DNA from: an uncultured Collinsella sp.
GTDB taxonomy: Bacteria > Actinomycetota > Coriobacteriia > Coriobacteriales > Coriobacteriaceae
Assembly: GCA_934655835.1 (NCBI GenBank)
Contig: CAKUHM010000003.1
Coordinates: forward strand, 1-19,154
DNA: 19,154 bases
Reading direction: 5' to 3'
Shown here: positions 11,881 through 19,154 of the stretch, in pieces
How the letters are laid out: the number at the start of each line of letters is the position of its first letter
Numbering within the stretch: the stretch's first letter is position 1
Notes under the pieces: model-generated
Told to the model about the DNA's origin: nothing
The model's database searches: none
The model's input: the letters and a program-made list of their open reading frames with translations, nothing else
Made by a program: the position numbers and the translations under genes

Positions 11881-13398
11881 TTACCCCAATTTAGGATCTG
11901 TCCCCACTTTGGGGTTGAGGAGGGATTCGAGGCTACGGATGTAGATGGCGAGGGCGCGCTTGAGTTGATGCTCCCAGATGCCCTCGTCGGGGCCGTGCTC
12001 GGGACCGACCCAATCGGGCAGCGGTTCGGTTCGATCGAGCGGACCGAACCCCACGGCATGAGGGAAATGATGCGCATACGTGCCCCCGCCGATGGCAAAC
12101 GGTACCGCGTGCCGGCCCGCGAACTCCTCGTAAGCACGGCGGAGCACCATGACCTCGGGCGATTGGGGATCCATGGCGAACGGCTCCCGCGTATGGGTGA
12201 TACGCGCCTCGCAGCCGCACTCGCACGCCACATCCTCGATGCGATGGCCCACCTGCTCGACATCGGCCGCACCCGGAAGGCGCGCATCGAGCGTAAGCAC
12301 GAAGCGCCCCGCCTGAGTGCGTACAGTTCCACCGATGCACGTGAGGCCGCCGAACAGCTCGTCTGCGATATCGATTCCCAAGCCGGAGCCGTCCCACGCA
12401 CCAAGGGCCCGCTTACAAAAGCCAAGGAACTCGCACTCGGCCGCGCTGCAGATACCGCACACGGCCAGATAGGCCACCAACACGTTGATGGCGTTCACCG
12501 TACCCGCCGGTTCGGCGGCATGCCCGGCGACACCGTGTGCCACGATGCGGGCCACGCCGTCGCCGGCGGGTTCCACATCAATCCCCTCGGCGCGAGGCAG
12601 TCCATCCACGCGGGCATCCATGCGCACGAGCGCCTCGGCACGGGCGGGCACCGCGTTTCTCGCCACGCCGCCGGCGAGCTCAATAATCGCCCCGGCGCTG
12701 TCGACCGCATGGGAGACCTCAGCGTTGACGCAGCCCTTCTCCCCACAGCAGACGGCAAACTCGGCATCGGGTGTGAACAAAAATGCCGGCGGCTCGTGAT
12801 CTGCCAGGTAGCGGCGCACGTCCATCATGCCCGCCTCCTCCGATGCGCCCAAGATGCATCGGAGCGTCCGCCGCGGCTTCCAGCCGTTGTGCACGCGGCG
12901 CGCCAAAAACCCGGCAGCATAAATCGAGGCCAGCGCCGCACCCTTGTCATCGAGCACGCCGCGGCCCAAAAGCACGCCTTCGCGGCGCGTCACGGTATAG
13001 GGTTCGACCGTCCATCCCTCGCCCGCGGGAACCACGTCCACGTGGGCGATCGTCGCCACCTGTTCGGGTGTCTCGCCGGCAAGCTCGCCATATGCGACGT
13101 GCCCGTCGCAGTCAACGACCGCAAGCCCCTGGCGGCGCGCCACATCCATCGCAACGTCAAGCGCCCGGCGGCATTCCGGGCCCCATGGAGCGCCCGCCGC
13201 GGTGCGTGACTCGTCGACCACACTCGGCACGGCCACGAGCGCCTCGAGATCATCGAGAAAGCTCGGCCAGACTTCGTCCACATAGGCGCGAATCTCGGCA
13301 GCCGACGTCAGCTCGATCCCCGCTGACAATCTAGCTGCACTCGCCACGCCACATGCGGTCGCAGGCATCCCGCGCGTCCCTAACGCCTCGTCACTCAT
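11881..13398 (-). CDS. pepV: M20-family dipeptidase, PepV-like
   Basis: A 505-residue zinc peptidase of the M20 family, expected to cleave dipeptides in the cytoplasm. Metal and catalytic residues are visible: His119 and Asp121 in 'AHVDVVPAGEGW', Asp150-Asp151 in 'GRGVLDDKGAA', Glu187-Glu188 in 'GASEEAG', Asp211 in 'FTPDAEF', and a late histidine in 'GGGTYAHHFPHAVGFGP'. This set and the roughly 470-residue core match PepV/CPG-type dipeptidases. The ATG at 13398 overlaps the last codons of the upstream regulator gene (8 bp) and has GGAGAAGAG upstream, implying coupled translation; an ATG ten codons on is an alternative. The last 11 residues (NPKVGTDPKLG) and the stop are encoded by a palindromic repeat, so the C terminus appears recently acquired. 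Confidence 0.9.
   Translation of the reverse strand: MSDEALGTRGMPATACGVASAARLSAGIELTSAAEIRAYVDEVWPSFLDDLEALVAVPSVVDESRTAAGAPWGPECRRALDVAMDVARRQGLAVVDCDGHVAYGELAGETPEQVATIAHVDVVPAGEGWTVEPYTVTRREGVLLGRGVLDDKGAALASIYAAGFLARRVHNGWKPRRTLRCILGASEEAGMMDVRRYLADHEPPAFLFTPDAEFAVCCGEKGCVNAEVSHAVDSAGAIIELAGGVARNAVPARAEALVRMDARVDGLPRAEGIDVEPAGDGVARIVAHGVAGHAAEPAGTVNAINVLVAYLAVCGICSAAECEFLGFCKRALGAWDGSGLGIDIADELFGGLTCIGGTVRTQAGRFVLTLDARLPGAADVEQVGHRIEDVACECGCEARITHTREPFAMDPQSPEVMVLRRAYEEFAGRHAVPFAIGGGTYAHHFPHAVGFGPLDRTEPLPDWVGPEHGPDEGIWEHQLKRALAIYIRSLESLLNPKVGTDPKLG
11883..11915. repeat. GGGGACA-type palindromic repeat overlapping the dipeptidase 3' end
   Basis: ACCCCAA (11883-11889) and TTGGGGT (11909-11915) are perfect arms; the loop holds GGATCTGTCCCC. 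Read on the minus strand it contains GTGGGGACAGATCC and supplies the last codons of the dipeptidase. A related CCCCAA/TTGGGG hairpin occurs at 18600-18617. Confidence 0.65.
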
Positions 13399-15151
13399 TG
13401 CTCTTCTCCTCGACATAGCCAAAGTCGCGCCCCAAGAACGCGACGGTCTCCTCGTAGGTGCGCGGCAGGCGCACGCGGGCGCGCTCGGCATCGTGCAGCA
13501 CGGAGAACAGATAGTTGAACATGCTGCTCTTGTCGGCCAGACGCTGACTCGCAAGCGTCACCACCACCAGGTCAATCTGCTCGTCGCCGTCGCGCAGGGG
13601 CGCGTCGGGCATGATGGCGAGCAAGCGAAACGTCGAGGCCGCAACCGGCGTGATGGTATGTGGGAACGCGACATGTCCCAGCTGCAGACGGTCGCCCTGA
13701 CGCTCGCGATCCATGATGAGGGCTGCCTCGCCGGCCGAGATCGCATGCGCCGCTACCAGCCCGCCGAGGGCGCGCGACAGCTCATCGAGGTAGTCACCGG
13801 CACCAACATGCAGCTCAAGATAGCTCGCACGCGGCAGCAAGCTCGCGATATCGCGCTCATAGAGCACACGCAGCGCCATCTGGCGGATGCGGTCGACCTC
13901 GTAGGCCGAAAGCACACCCGAGAACGAAAGATCCCATTCACGAGCGGCCTTAAAGTTGCGCGCGGCCGCAGCATCGCCCACCACCAGGTCGAACGACCCA
14001 TCCTTGAGCGCGCGCCGGGCGAGCGGCTCGCTGTCCACGAGCTCGACCTCAACGCCGTCGGTGCCGCGCTCGATCAGGGATTTGTTGATAGTCGCCACGG
14101 AGGGTCGCCCGCAAACCAAAAGCAGACTCACGGGGCTGCGCGTGAAGTGCTCCAGCGAGGCCAGCACGTAGAGCGAGAGGAAGTCGGGCTCTACAAACAG
14201 GCGCTCGTCGAACGCGCGCAGGCACTCGGAGAGGTCGGCACCGAAATCGAACTCGAACGGATGCTCCATACGGATCCCGCGCATCTGCTTTTGGATCTCC
14301 ACCGACATGAGCGTGGGAAAGAGAGCGCAGCGCAGTACATGGTCGAAGATAAGACTACCGAGGTCCTCGCGCGTCGACTTGATGCCGTGCGAGGCGAGCA
14401 CCTCGCCGATGCGCGCCAGGATGGCCGCACGGCACGTGACCAGGCGGTAGAGCAGGTCCTTCTTGCGCTGCTGGAACTCAGTGACGGCACGCGCGCCGGC
14501 ATCTGCCCCACCCGGGGCATCGGGCACGAGCCACGCGCTGCACCAGACGGCAGCAAGCGTCTGCATCCTCAGCTGACGCTGTGACAGATACGGCTCCATG
14601 AGTAGGCGATATTCCTCGCCCCGCTCGCCGAGCAGGCGCATCAGGGTGTCCCAGCCGCACGAGCGCTCGAGCTCGGCGGCAATACCAGTATTGTCGATGG
14701 CGAGCGCCGCCAAGAGATCCGCCGGCCCCATGCCGCTAAAGTCTGCATCGATCCCGTAGCCCACGCGTGCCTCGAGCGCAACGACTCCGCGCAGCCGAAC
14801 GTTGATCTCATCCATCGCTGCGCGCACGGAGCGGATCGAGAGATAAGTCTCCCCCGAAACCTGCACCGTCGAGATCCCCGGCCGGGAGAGCACGCACATG
14901 AGGACACGCGCTTCATCGGTGAGGTCCCGCGACAGGACGGAGGCGATTGCGTCCTCGGACGTGACCACCAGATGGTAGTTGGGATCGCTCGAGATAGTGC
15001 CGGCACCCACGGACTCGAGCCACGCGCTCACGCTCGCCACTTCGCGCACCACGGTACGGCGGGAGACGCCGAGTACCTCGGCGAGCTCGGCGCCGGAGCG
15101 TGGACCGTCGTCGAGCGCCCGCAGGAGCTGTCTCTGTCTCTTGCTGATCAT
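13391..15151 (-). CDS. BglG/Mga-like PTS-controlled transcriptional regulator
   Basis: A 586-residue multidomain regulator of the BglG/LicR/MtlR type. The N terminus is a winged helix ('RSGAELAEVLGVSRRTVVREV', 18-38), followed by a second HTH-like segment about 80-135. A helical middle (about 150-335) occupies the place of the PRD domains but their histidines are not convincing. An EIIB-like domain follows (about 340-400), with Cys347 in 'SLLLVCGRPSVATINKSL', then an EIIA-like domain (about 435-580) with His498 in 'VAFPHTITPVA'. Phosphorylation at these sites by PTS proteins would report sugar flux and tune activity. It lies in the operon behind its presumed PTS partners. The ATG at 15151 is 4 bp after the aminotransferase stop and has no clear SD, so its translation probably depends on the upstream gene. 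Confidence 0.82.
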   Translation of the reverse strand: MISKRQRQLLRALDDGPRSGAELAEVLGVSRRTVVREVASVSAWLESVGAGTISSDPNYHLVVTSEDAIASVLSRDLTDEARVLMCVLSRPGISTVQVSGETYLSIRSVRAAMDEINVRLRGVVALEARVGYGIDADFSGMGPADLLAALAIDNTGIAAELERSCGWDTLMRLLGERGEEYRLLMEPYLSQRQLRMQTLAAVWCSAWLVPDAPGGADAGARAVTEFQQRKKDLLYRLVTCRAAILARIGEVLASHGIKSTREDLGSLIFDHVLRCALFPTLMSVEIQKQMRGIRMEHPFEFDFGADLSECLRAFDERLFVEPDFLSLYVLASLEHFTRSPVSLLLVCGRPSVATINKSLIERGTDGVEVELVDSEPLARRALKDGSFDLVVGDAAAARNFKAAREWDLSFSGVLSAYEVDRIRQMALRVLYERDIASLLPRASYLELHVGAGDYLDELSRALGGLVAAHAISAGEAALIMDRERQGDRLQLGHVAFPHTITPVAASTFRLLAIMPDAPLRDGDEQIDLVVVTLASQRLADKSSMFNYLFSVLHDAERARVRLPRTYEETVAFLGRDFGYVEEKSNE

Positions 15152-15155
15152 GCCG

Positions 15156-16319
15156 CTACGAGCGGATGCCGGCGAGCATCCGCTCCATCCCCCTCTCGAC
15201 CTTCGAGTGCGGACAGGCGAGATTCATGCGCAGGTACCCGGCACCGCCGTACGTCTCGCCCGACATGATGCCCACATGGCCCACCTCAACGAGCCGGCGC
15301 TGGAGCTCGGCCGCATCCAACCCCAGGCCCGAGGCATCCATCCAGGCAAGATAGGTCCCCTGCGGCACCGCAAAGCGGATCTCGGGCAGATTGGCGACAA
15401 GGAAATCCTTGAGCGCCTGCATATTGCCGCGAATATAGGCCACAAGCTCGTCCACATACTCGGAGCACGAGCGATACGCCGCCATCTGGGCAGTCATCCC
15501 CAAGATACTCACGCTCGACAGGGCGTTTTTTTGCTTGAGCTCGAACAGGAAGCGTTCGCGCAGGTCATCGTCGGGGATGAGCGCATAGGACCCGATGAGC
15601 CCAGGCGTGTTGAACGTCTTGGAGGCCGAGCACAGCAGCGCCACGCCCTCGCGCGTGATGTTCGTCACGGGTGTGTAGGGAGTTTCGCCCAGAATCATAT
15701 CGCGATGGATGTCATCCGAGATGAGAAAGACCCCGTTGGCATGGCAGAGCTCCACGATACGAGCGAGCTCGCCTGCCGTGAAGACCTTGCCTGTGGGGTT
15801 ATGCGGGTTGGTGAGCAGCATAACCTTTGCCTCGGGGCGGGCAAGCGCCACCTCGAGGGCATCCCAATCGAGACCATAGCCGTCCATGGCGCTCGCCTGA
15901 GCGACGGCCACAAGCTCGCGCCCGTTGCCCTCAATCAGGCCGTAGAAGGCGTCGTACATGGGAGTGAGCGTCACCACGGCGTCATTCGGCTCGCTCACCA
16001 GGCGAATGACCGTCGCAGCCGAGAAGATAACGCTCGGGCTGTACACGACCCAGTCCATGTCCACGTGGGACGCCCCGTCCCTGGCAAACCAGCCGGCAAC
16101 ACTACCCTTGTAGTCACTATGGTTCCAGCGGGTATAGCCAAAGATGGGGTGTTCCATGCGGGCGCGGAGGACGTCCATAACCTCGTCGGGCACGGCGAAG
16201 TCGGTGTCCGAGATGGAAAAGGGAAGCACGTCTGCGCTGCCAAACCGGTCGGCCGCATAGTCCCATTGGGTGCTGTAGGTACCCATTCTGTCGATGACGC
16301 GATCGAAGTCGTAACGCAT
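15156..16319 (-). CDS. MalY/PatB-family PLP enzyme (C-S beta-lyase or aminotransferase)
   Basis: A 387-residue fold-type I PLP enzyme of the MalY/PatB group, which typically cleaves cystathionine or other S-conjugates of cysteine to a thiol, pyruvate and ammonia. The N-terminal 'FDRVIDRMGTYSTQWD' and 'LPFSISDTDFAVPDEV' (32-47) are subgroup signatures. 'NPHNPTG' (171-177), 'SDDIHRDMI' (201-209) and the PLP lysine Lys234 in 'SASKTFNTPGL' are all intact, as is 'YLRMNLACP' near the C terminus with the carboxylate-binding arginine. The ATG at 16319 follows AAGGAATGGGGAA. It is the third gene of operon 2, between the PTS permease and the PTS-type regulator. True aminotransferase activity cannot be excluded. 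Confidence 0.9.
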   Translation of the reverse strand: MRYDFDRVIDRMGTYSTQWDYAADRFGSADVLPFSISDTDFAVPDEVMDVLRARMEHPIFGYTRWNHSDYKGSVAGWFARDGASHVDMDWVVYSPSVIFSAATVIRLVSEPNDAVVTLTPMYDAFYGLIEGNGRELVAVAQASAMDGYGLDWDALEVALARPEAKVMLLTNPHNPTGKVFTAGELARIVELCHANGVFLISDDIHRDMILGETPYTPVTNITREGVALLCSASKTFNTPGLIGSYALIPDDDLRERFLFELKQKNALSSVSILGMTAQMAAYRSCSEYVDELVAYIRGNMQALKDFLVANLPEIRFAVPQGTYLAWMDASGLGLDAAELQRRLVEVGHVGIMSGETYGGAGYLRMNLACPHSKVERGMERMLAGIRS

Positions 16320-16341
16320 TTCCCCATTCCTTTCATTGAAA

Positions 16342-16378
16342 CCTGCGGAGCCGCCGAACAGACCGGCGACCCCGCAGG
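16342..16378 (-). promoter_or_regulatory. Intercistronic hairpin between EIIBC and PLP-enzyme genes
   Basis: On the minus strand CCTGCGG pairs with CCGCAGG, and inside it CGCCG pairs with CGGCG, in the 79-bp gap. It is followed by TTTCAATGAAAGG, a short T run, so partial termination that lowers downstream expression relative to the PTS genes is plausible. Confidence 0.6.
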
Positions 16379-16398
16379 ACTAATTATTCTATCGAGAC

Positions 16399-17826
16399 TT
16401 AGGCGTTCTGAGCCTCGCGCTTCTTCATCCAAGCGGACTTGAAGACGATGATAAGGGCGATGTTCAGGACCAGACCCACAGCGACGGCGATGTAGTAGCT
16501 GGTCGCCGGGTAGATGAGGCCCAGGAATGGATCGAAGATACCGATGCCCGGAGCGATGCGCTGGACGCCAAGGGCCATGGAGATGGCACCGGCGACGCCG
16601 CCGGCGATGACGTTCGCGGAGATCATAGGCAGGGGTGCGGCCAGGGCATAGGGGATAGCCGGCTCGGTGGCGACGGTTGCGCCGACAATGAGCGCAGGGA
16701 TTGCGGAGTCGCGCTCGGCCTGCGTGAAGAGCTTCGGACGGATCCAGGTAGCGATGGCAGCGGCCATCGGCGGAAGGATCGTCACGACGCCTACAATGCC
16801 GTACCAGTCGTACACGCCGGAGCCCAGCAAGGAGAAGGAGAAGAACCAAGCGGCCTTGTTGACCGGGCCGCCCATGTCGAAGGCGAGCATGGCGCCTACC
16901 AGGAAGGCGGCGACGAGCTTCATCGAGCTCGGGATGGAGCTCAGCAGGCCGACGAAGGCGTTCATAAGCCAGGACATGGCCGGGCCGATGATATAGTACG
17001 TGCCCAGGCCAAAGATAAAGAGCGTCACGACCGGGATGATCAGGAAGCCGAGCAGGGACTGGAAGTTCTTGCCCAGGTTGATCTTTTTCATCGCTTTGAC
17101 GAAATAGCCGATTGCAAGGCCGATCACGCAGGCGCCCAAGAAGCCTGCGCCGACCTCGGTGCCGAGCAGGTCGGTACTGTTGGCGAGGTAACTGCAGATG
17201 AAGGCCGGCATGATGGCGGGCTTATCACCGATGGCGTTGGCGATGAAGGCGCCCATCATCGGGATCATGAACGTGAAGCCCAGGCCGCCGATGGTATTAA
17301 GCACCCAAGCGAGCGAAGCCATCTGGCCGTCGCCAGGGGCTACATTGGGCGCGCCGAACTGGGCCATAATGGAACCGATGGCCATGAGTACGCCGCCGCC
17401 GATGACAAACGGCAGGGCCGCGGAGACGCCGGCCATGAGGTAGCTCATGATGCCGGTGGTGACGCTCTCCTGCTTGGCGCCGAGCTTGACCGCGGAAGCC
17501 TGGAAGACCTTGGCTTCACTCTCAAGGTTGCCCATAAGGCTGTCGATGCGCTTGAGGGCCTCGGAAACGGGCACTTCAACGACCTTCTTGCCGTCGAAGC
17601 GAACACGGTCATCATCGTTCATGCCGCGACCGAGCGCGAGGACGACGTAATCGGCCTCCTTGATCTGCTCGGGCGTAAGCTTGTTCTCGACACCGCTGGC
17701 ACCCTGGGTCTCGACGTGGACCTCATAGCCCAGCTCGGTGCCCTTCGTCTTGATCGCCTCGGCCACCATGTAGGTGTGTGCGATGCCGGCCGGGCAGTTG
17801 GTGACCGCCACAATTGACTTTGCCAT
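16399..17826 (-). CDS. PTS fructose-family EIIBC permease, operon 2
   Basis: A 475-residue membrane permease. EIIB (about 1-100) starts with 'VTNCPAGIAHTYMVAEAI', giving Cys11 as phosphorylation site in the canonical loop. A short linker (about 100-125) leads to EIIC (about 128-465) with many hydrophobic segments, 'AFDMGGPVNKAAW' and 'GATVATEPAIPYALAAPLP'. Compared with the operon 1 permease it is clearly diverged, so the two probably handle different sugars. The ATG at 17826 follows GAGGAGAG. It lies 45 bp behind the EIIA gene, and together they form a complete fructose-type PTS. The downstream C-S lyase, regulator and dipeptidase suggest its substrate may be more than a plain sugar (inference). 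Confidence 0.94.
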   Translation of the reverse strand: MAKSIVAVTNCPAGIAHTYMVAEAIKTKGTELGYEVHVETQGASGVENKLTPEQIKEADYVVLALGRGMNDDDRVRFDGKKVVEVPVSEALKRIDSLMGNLESEAKVFQASAVKLGAKQESVTTGIMSYLMAGVSAALPFVIGGGVLMAIGSIMAQFGAPNVAPGDGQMASLAWVLNTIGGLGFTFMIPMMGAFIANAIGDKPAIMPAFICSYLANSTDLLGTEVGAGFLGACVIGLAIGYFVKAMKKINLGKNFQSLLGFLIIPVVTLFIFGLGTYYIIGPAMSWLMNAFVGLLSSIPSSMKLVAAFLVGAMLAFDMGGPVNKAAWFFSFSLLGSGVYDWYGIVGVVTILPPMAAAIATWIRPKLFTQAERDSAIPALIVGATVATEPAIPYALAAPLPMISANVIAGGVAGAISMALGVQRIAPGIGIFDPFLGLIYPATSYYIAVAVGLVLNIALIIVFKSAWMKKREAQNA

Positions 17827-17871
17827 ATGCTTCTCTCCTCTTTCCTTTCACACGGGGTTGAACATTACCTG

Positions 17872-18315
17872 CTATCCGACGACGCCCTGGATGAGGGCGC
17901 ACACGTCTTCGATGGAGTCGCCCTTGAGATGGTCGACGAAATCCTTGTGCACGAGGCGACGCGCCAGTTTGGCGAGCAGCTGCAGATGGGTGTCGCTGCC
18001 ACTCTCGGGGACGAGGATGTTGATGACCGTGTCGACGGGAGCATCGTCGAGCGCGCGCCACTCGACGGGCGCGGTCAGGCGCGCGAAGAGAATGGCGGGG
18101 GTACTGACGTTAGCGCTCTTGGTATGCGGGACAGCCACGCCGTTGCCAAAGCCCGTAGAAGCCTCGGCCTCGCGCTCATGAAGGTCGGAGACGATAGCGG
18201 ACGCATCGGCGGCGACGCCCAGTTCCACGGCCTTCGCGGCGAGGGCCACGAAGACGGCGTTCTGGTCGGCAGCGTCGACGTCATCGAGCGTGTGCGTCGA
18301 ATCAAACAGTGCCAT
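17872..18315 (-). CDS. PTS fructose-type EIIA component (PTS_EIIA_2), operon 2
   Basis: A 147-residue soluble phosphocarrier. His64 in 'GVAVPHTKS' is the predicted phosphorylation site and the second histidine lies in 'SDTHLQLLAKLA' (about residue 109), matching the fructose/mannitol EIIA fold. It resembles the operon 1 EIIA in length and motif order but shares limited identity outside them. GAGGAGG precedes the ATG at 18315. This is the first gene of operon 2, and a possible promoter lies 42-70 bp upstream. It should phosphorylate the EIIB domain of the next gene's product, and perhaps also modulate the operon's BglG-like regulator. Confidence 0.93.
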   Translation of the reverse strand: MALFDSTHTLDDVDAADQNAVFVALAAKAVELGVAADASAIVSDLHEREAEASTGFGNGVAVPHTKSANVSTPAILFARLTAPVEWRALDDAPVDTVINILVPESGSDTHLQLLAKLARRLVHKDFVDHLKGDSIEDVCALIQGVVG

Positions 18316-18356
18316 GTCTGCCTCCTCTCGTTTGTTGTCGTTTCTCTACGCTTTTT

Positions 18357-18385
18357 AGTTTAGAAAGTATTCGCAAACCGCTTAA
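18357..18385 (-). promoter_or_regulatory. Candidate promoter of operon 2
   Basis: On the minus strand TTAAGC (18385-18380) and TAAACT (18362-18357) are 17 bp apart, and the start codon lies about 40 bp further on. The -35 is weak. The rest of the 332-bp gap (18316-18647) shows no gene, only a GC-rich stretch with short palindromes and the EF-G-like gene's terminator. Confidence 0.35.
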
Positions 18386-18560
18386 CAGGCGCTTTGTCAC
18401 TCGCGGTGTGCACGCCTTGGCCCCTCATGCGCCCAAGAGTCATCCACGCGCCCCGATTGCATCGATTTTGTCACCGAGGGGGTGGGCAGGCGCCGAGCGC
18501 CCGGCTCGCATCGCGCGCCGAATGATACAGCGTTAGACAAACGGCTCGTCGCAGAAGAAA

Positions 18561-18591
18561 GGCCCGCTCCGGAACTTGTCCGGAGCGGGCC
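18561..18591 (-). terminator. Intrinsic terminator of the EF-G-like gene
   Basis: GGCCCGCTCCGGA (18561-18573) and TCCGGAGCGGGCC (18579-18591) pair perfectly (13 bp, 5-nt loop). On the minus strand TTTCTTCTGC follows, 57 bp past the EF-G-like stop. A smaller CCCCAA/TTGGGG hairpin (18600-18617) lies between. Confidence 0.85.
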
Positions 18592-18647
18592 ACAATCGTC
18601 CCCAACCCAAATTGGGGTTATGTCACGCGATGCTGCGTGTGGGGTTG

Positions 18648-19154
18648 CTACCTTCCCGCGTTGTACAGCTCCACGAGCTTGGCCTGAACGTCATAAGGCA
18701 CCTGCTCATAGCCTGCGGACTTCATGGTAAAGTCGCCCGTGCCGCGCGTAATAGAGCGCAGGCGCGTCGAATAATCCGTCAGCTCGGCCAACGGCGCCTG
18801 GGCGATGACCACGGTATCGCCGCGCTCATCGGTCTCCATGCCCGTCACGCGACCGCGCGAGGCCGAGATGTCGCCCATCACGGCGCCGGCATAGCTCTCG
18901 GGAATGGTCACGGTGATCTCCTCGATGGGCTCCAGCACCACTGGGTCAGCATCGGCGCACGCCTTGCGCAGGCCAATGCGAGCCGCCGCGCGGAACGCCA
19001 TCTCGTTGGAGTCGACACTGTGATACGAACCGTCGTACACCGCGACGCGAATGCCCGTGAGCGGATAGCCGGCGATAATGCCGTCCTTCATGGTCTCCTG
19101 GACGCCCTTGTCCACGGCGGGGATCAGCGAGCGCGGAATGCGGCCGCCCACGAC
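18648..19154 (-). CDS. Elongation factor G-like GTPase, C-terminal domains (5' end outside window)
   Basis: The visible 168 residues cover domains IV-V of an EF-G family translational GTPase. 'GGRIPRSLIPAVDKGVQETM' and 'YDGSYHSVDSNEMAFRAAARIGL' align with the domain IV block of EF-G ('YDGSYHEVDSSEMAFK'). 'PVVLEPIEEITVTIPESYAGAVMGDISASRGRVTGME' is the domain V start, and 'PLAELTDYSTRLRSITRGTG' matches its second half. It would act on the ribosome in translocation or a related step. Substitutions such as 'ITRGTGDFTMKSAGYEQVP' and the absence of ribosomal-protein genes nearby favour an EF-G2-type paralogue over the main fusA, but the G domain that would decide is outside the window. Translation terminates at TAG (18648-18650). 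Confidence 0.9.
   Translation of the reverse strand, partial: VVGGRIPRSLIPAVDKGVQETMKDGIIAGYPLTGIRVAVYDGSYHSVDSNEMAFRAAARIGLRKACADADPVVLEPIEEITVTIPESYAGAVMGDISASRGRVTGMETDERGDTVVIAQAPLAELTDYSTRLRSITRGTGDFTMKSAGYEQVPYDVQAKLVELYNAGR

Overview
The window looks like a chromosomal segment from a high-GC, saccharolytic gut actinobacterium of the class Coriobacteriia; Collinsella is the best guess. The basis is the GC-rich codon usage, two fructose-family PTS operons, a split transketolase, an actinobacterial-style EF-G paralogue, and short GGGACA/GGGGACA palindromes between genes. This placement rests on pattern familiarity, not on a search.

Layout, left to right. A truncated LacI-family regulator (+) enters at the left edge and is followed by a terminator and three 33-bp-spaced direct repeats. 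A HAD phosphatase (-) and an orphan larE (+) are divergent around a small palindrome. About 670 bp without a protein gene (2653-3320) is packed with consecutive inverted repeats, including a compound stem-loop that pairs best as + strand RNA. Operon 1 (-, 9318 to 3321) encodes PTS EIIBC, a GatZ/KbaZ-family protein, a transaldolase, transketolase N and C subunits, and PTS EIIA. A divergent LacI-family regulator (+) and a LacI-type operator lie at its head. Next come a secreted DNA/RNA endonuclease (+) and operon 2 (-, 18315 to 11881): PTS EIIA, PTS EIIBC, a MalY/PatB-type C-S lyase or aminotransferase, a BglG/Mga-like regulator with PTS-derived domains, and a PepV-like dipeptidase. The C-terminal half of an EF-G-like GTPase (-) runs off the right edge.

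How the genes may work together. Operon 1 reads as uptake and phosphorylation of a ketose-like sugar, a possible epimerisation or aldolase-linked step by the GatZ-family protein, and entry into the non-oxidative pentose phosphate pathway. Operon 2 pairs a second fructose-type PTS with amino-acid-releasing enzymes. That is an unusual mix and suggests a sugar-amino-acid or thioether conjugate as substrate (inference). Several gene ends and intercistronic gaps carry strong hairpins, some of a shared GGGACA type. In one case the repeat supplies the last residues and stop codon of the dipeptidase.

No rRNA, tRNA, CRISPR array, transposase or phage gene was found.
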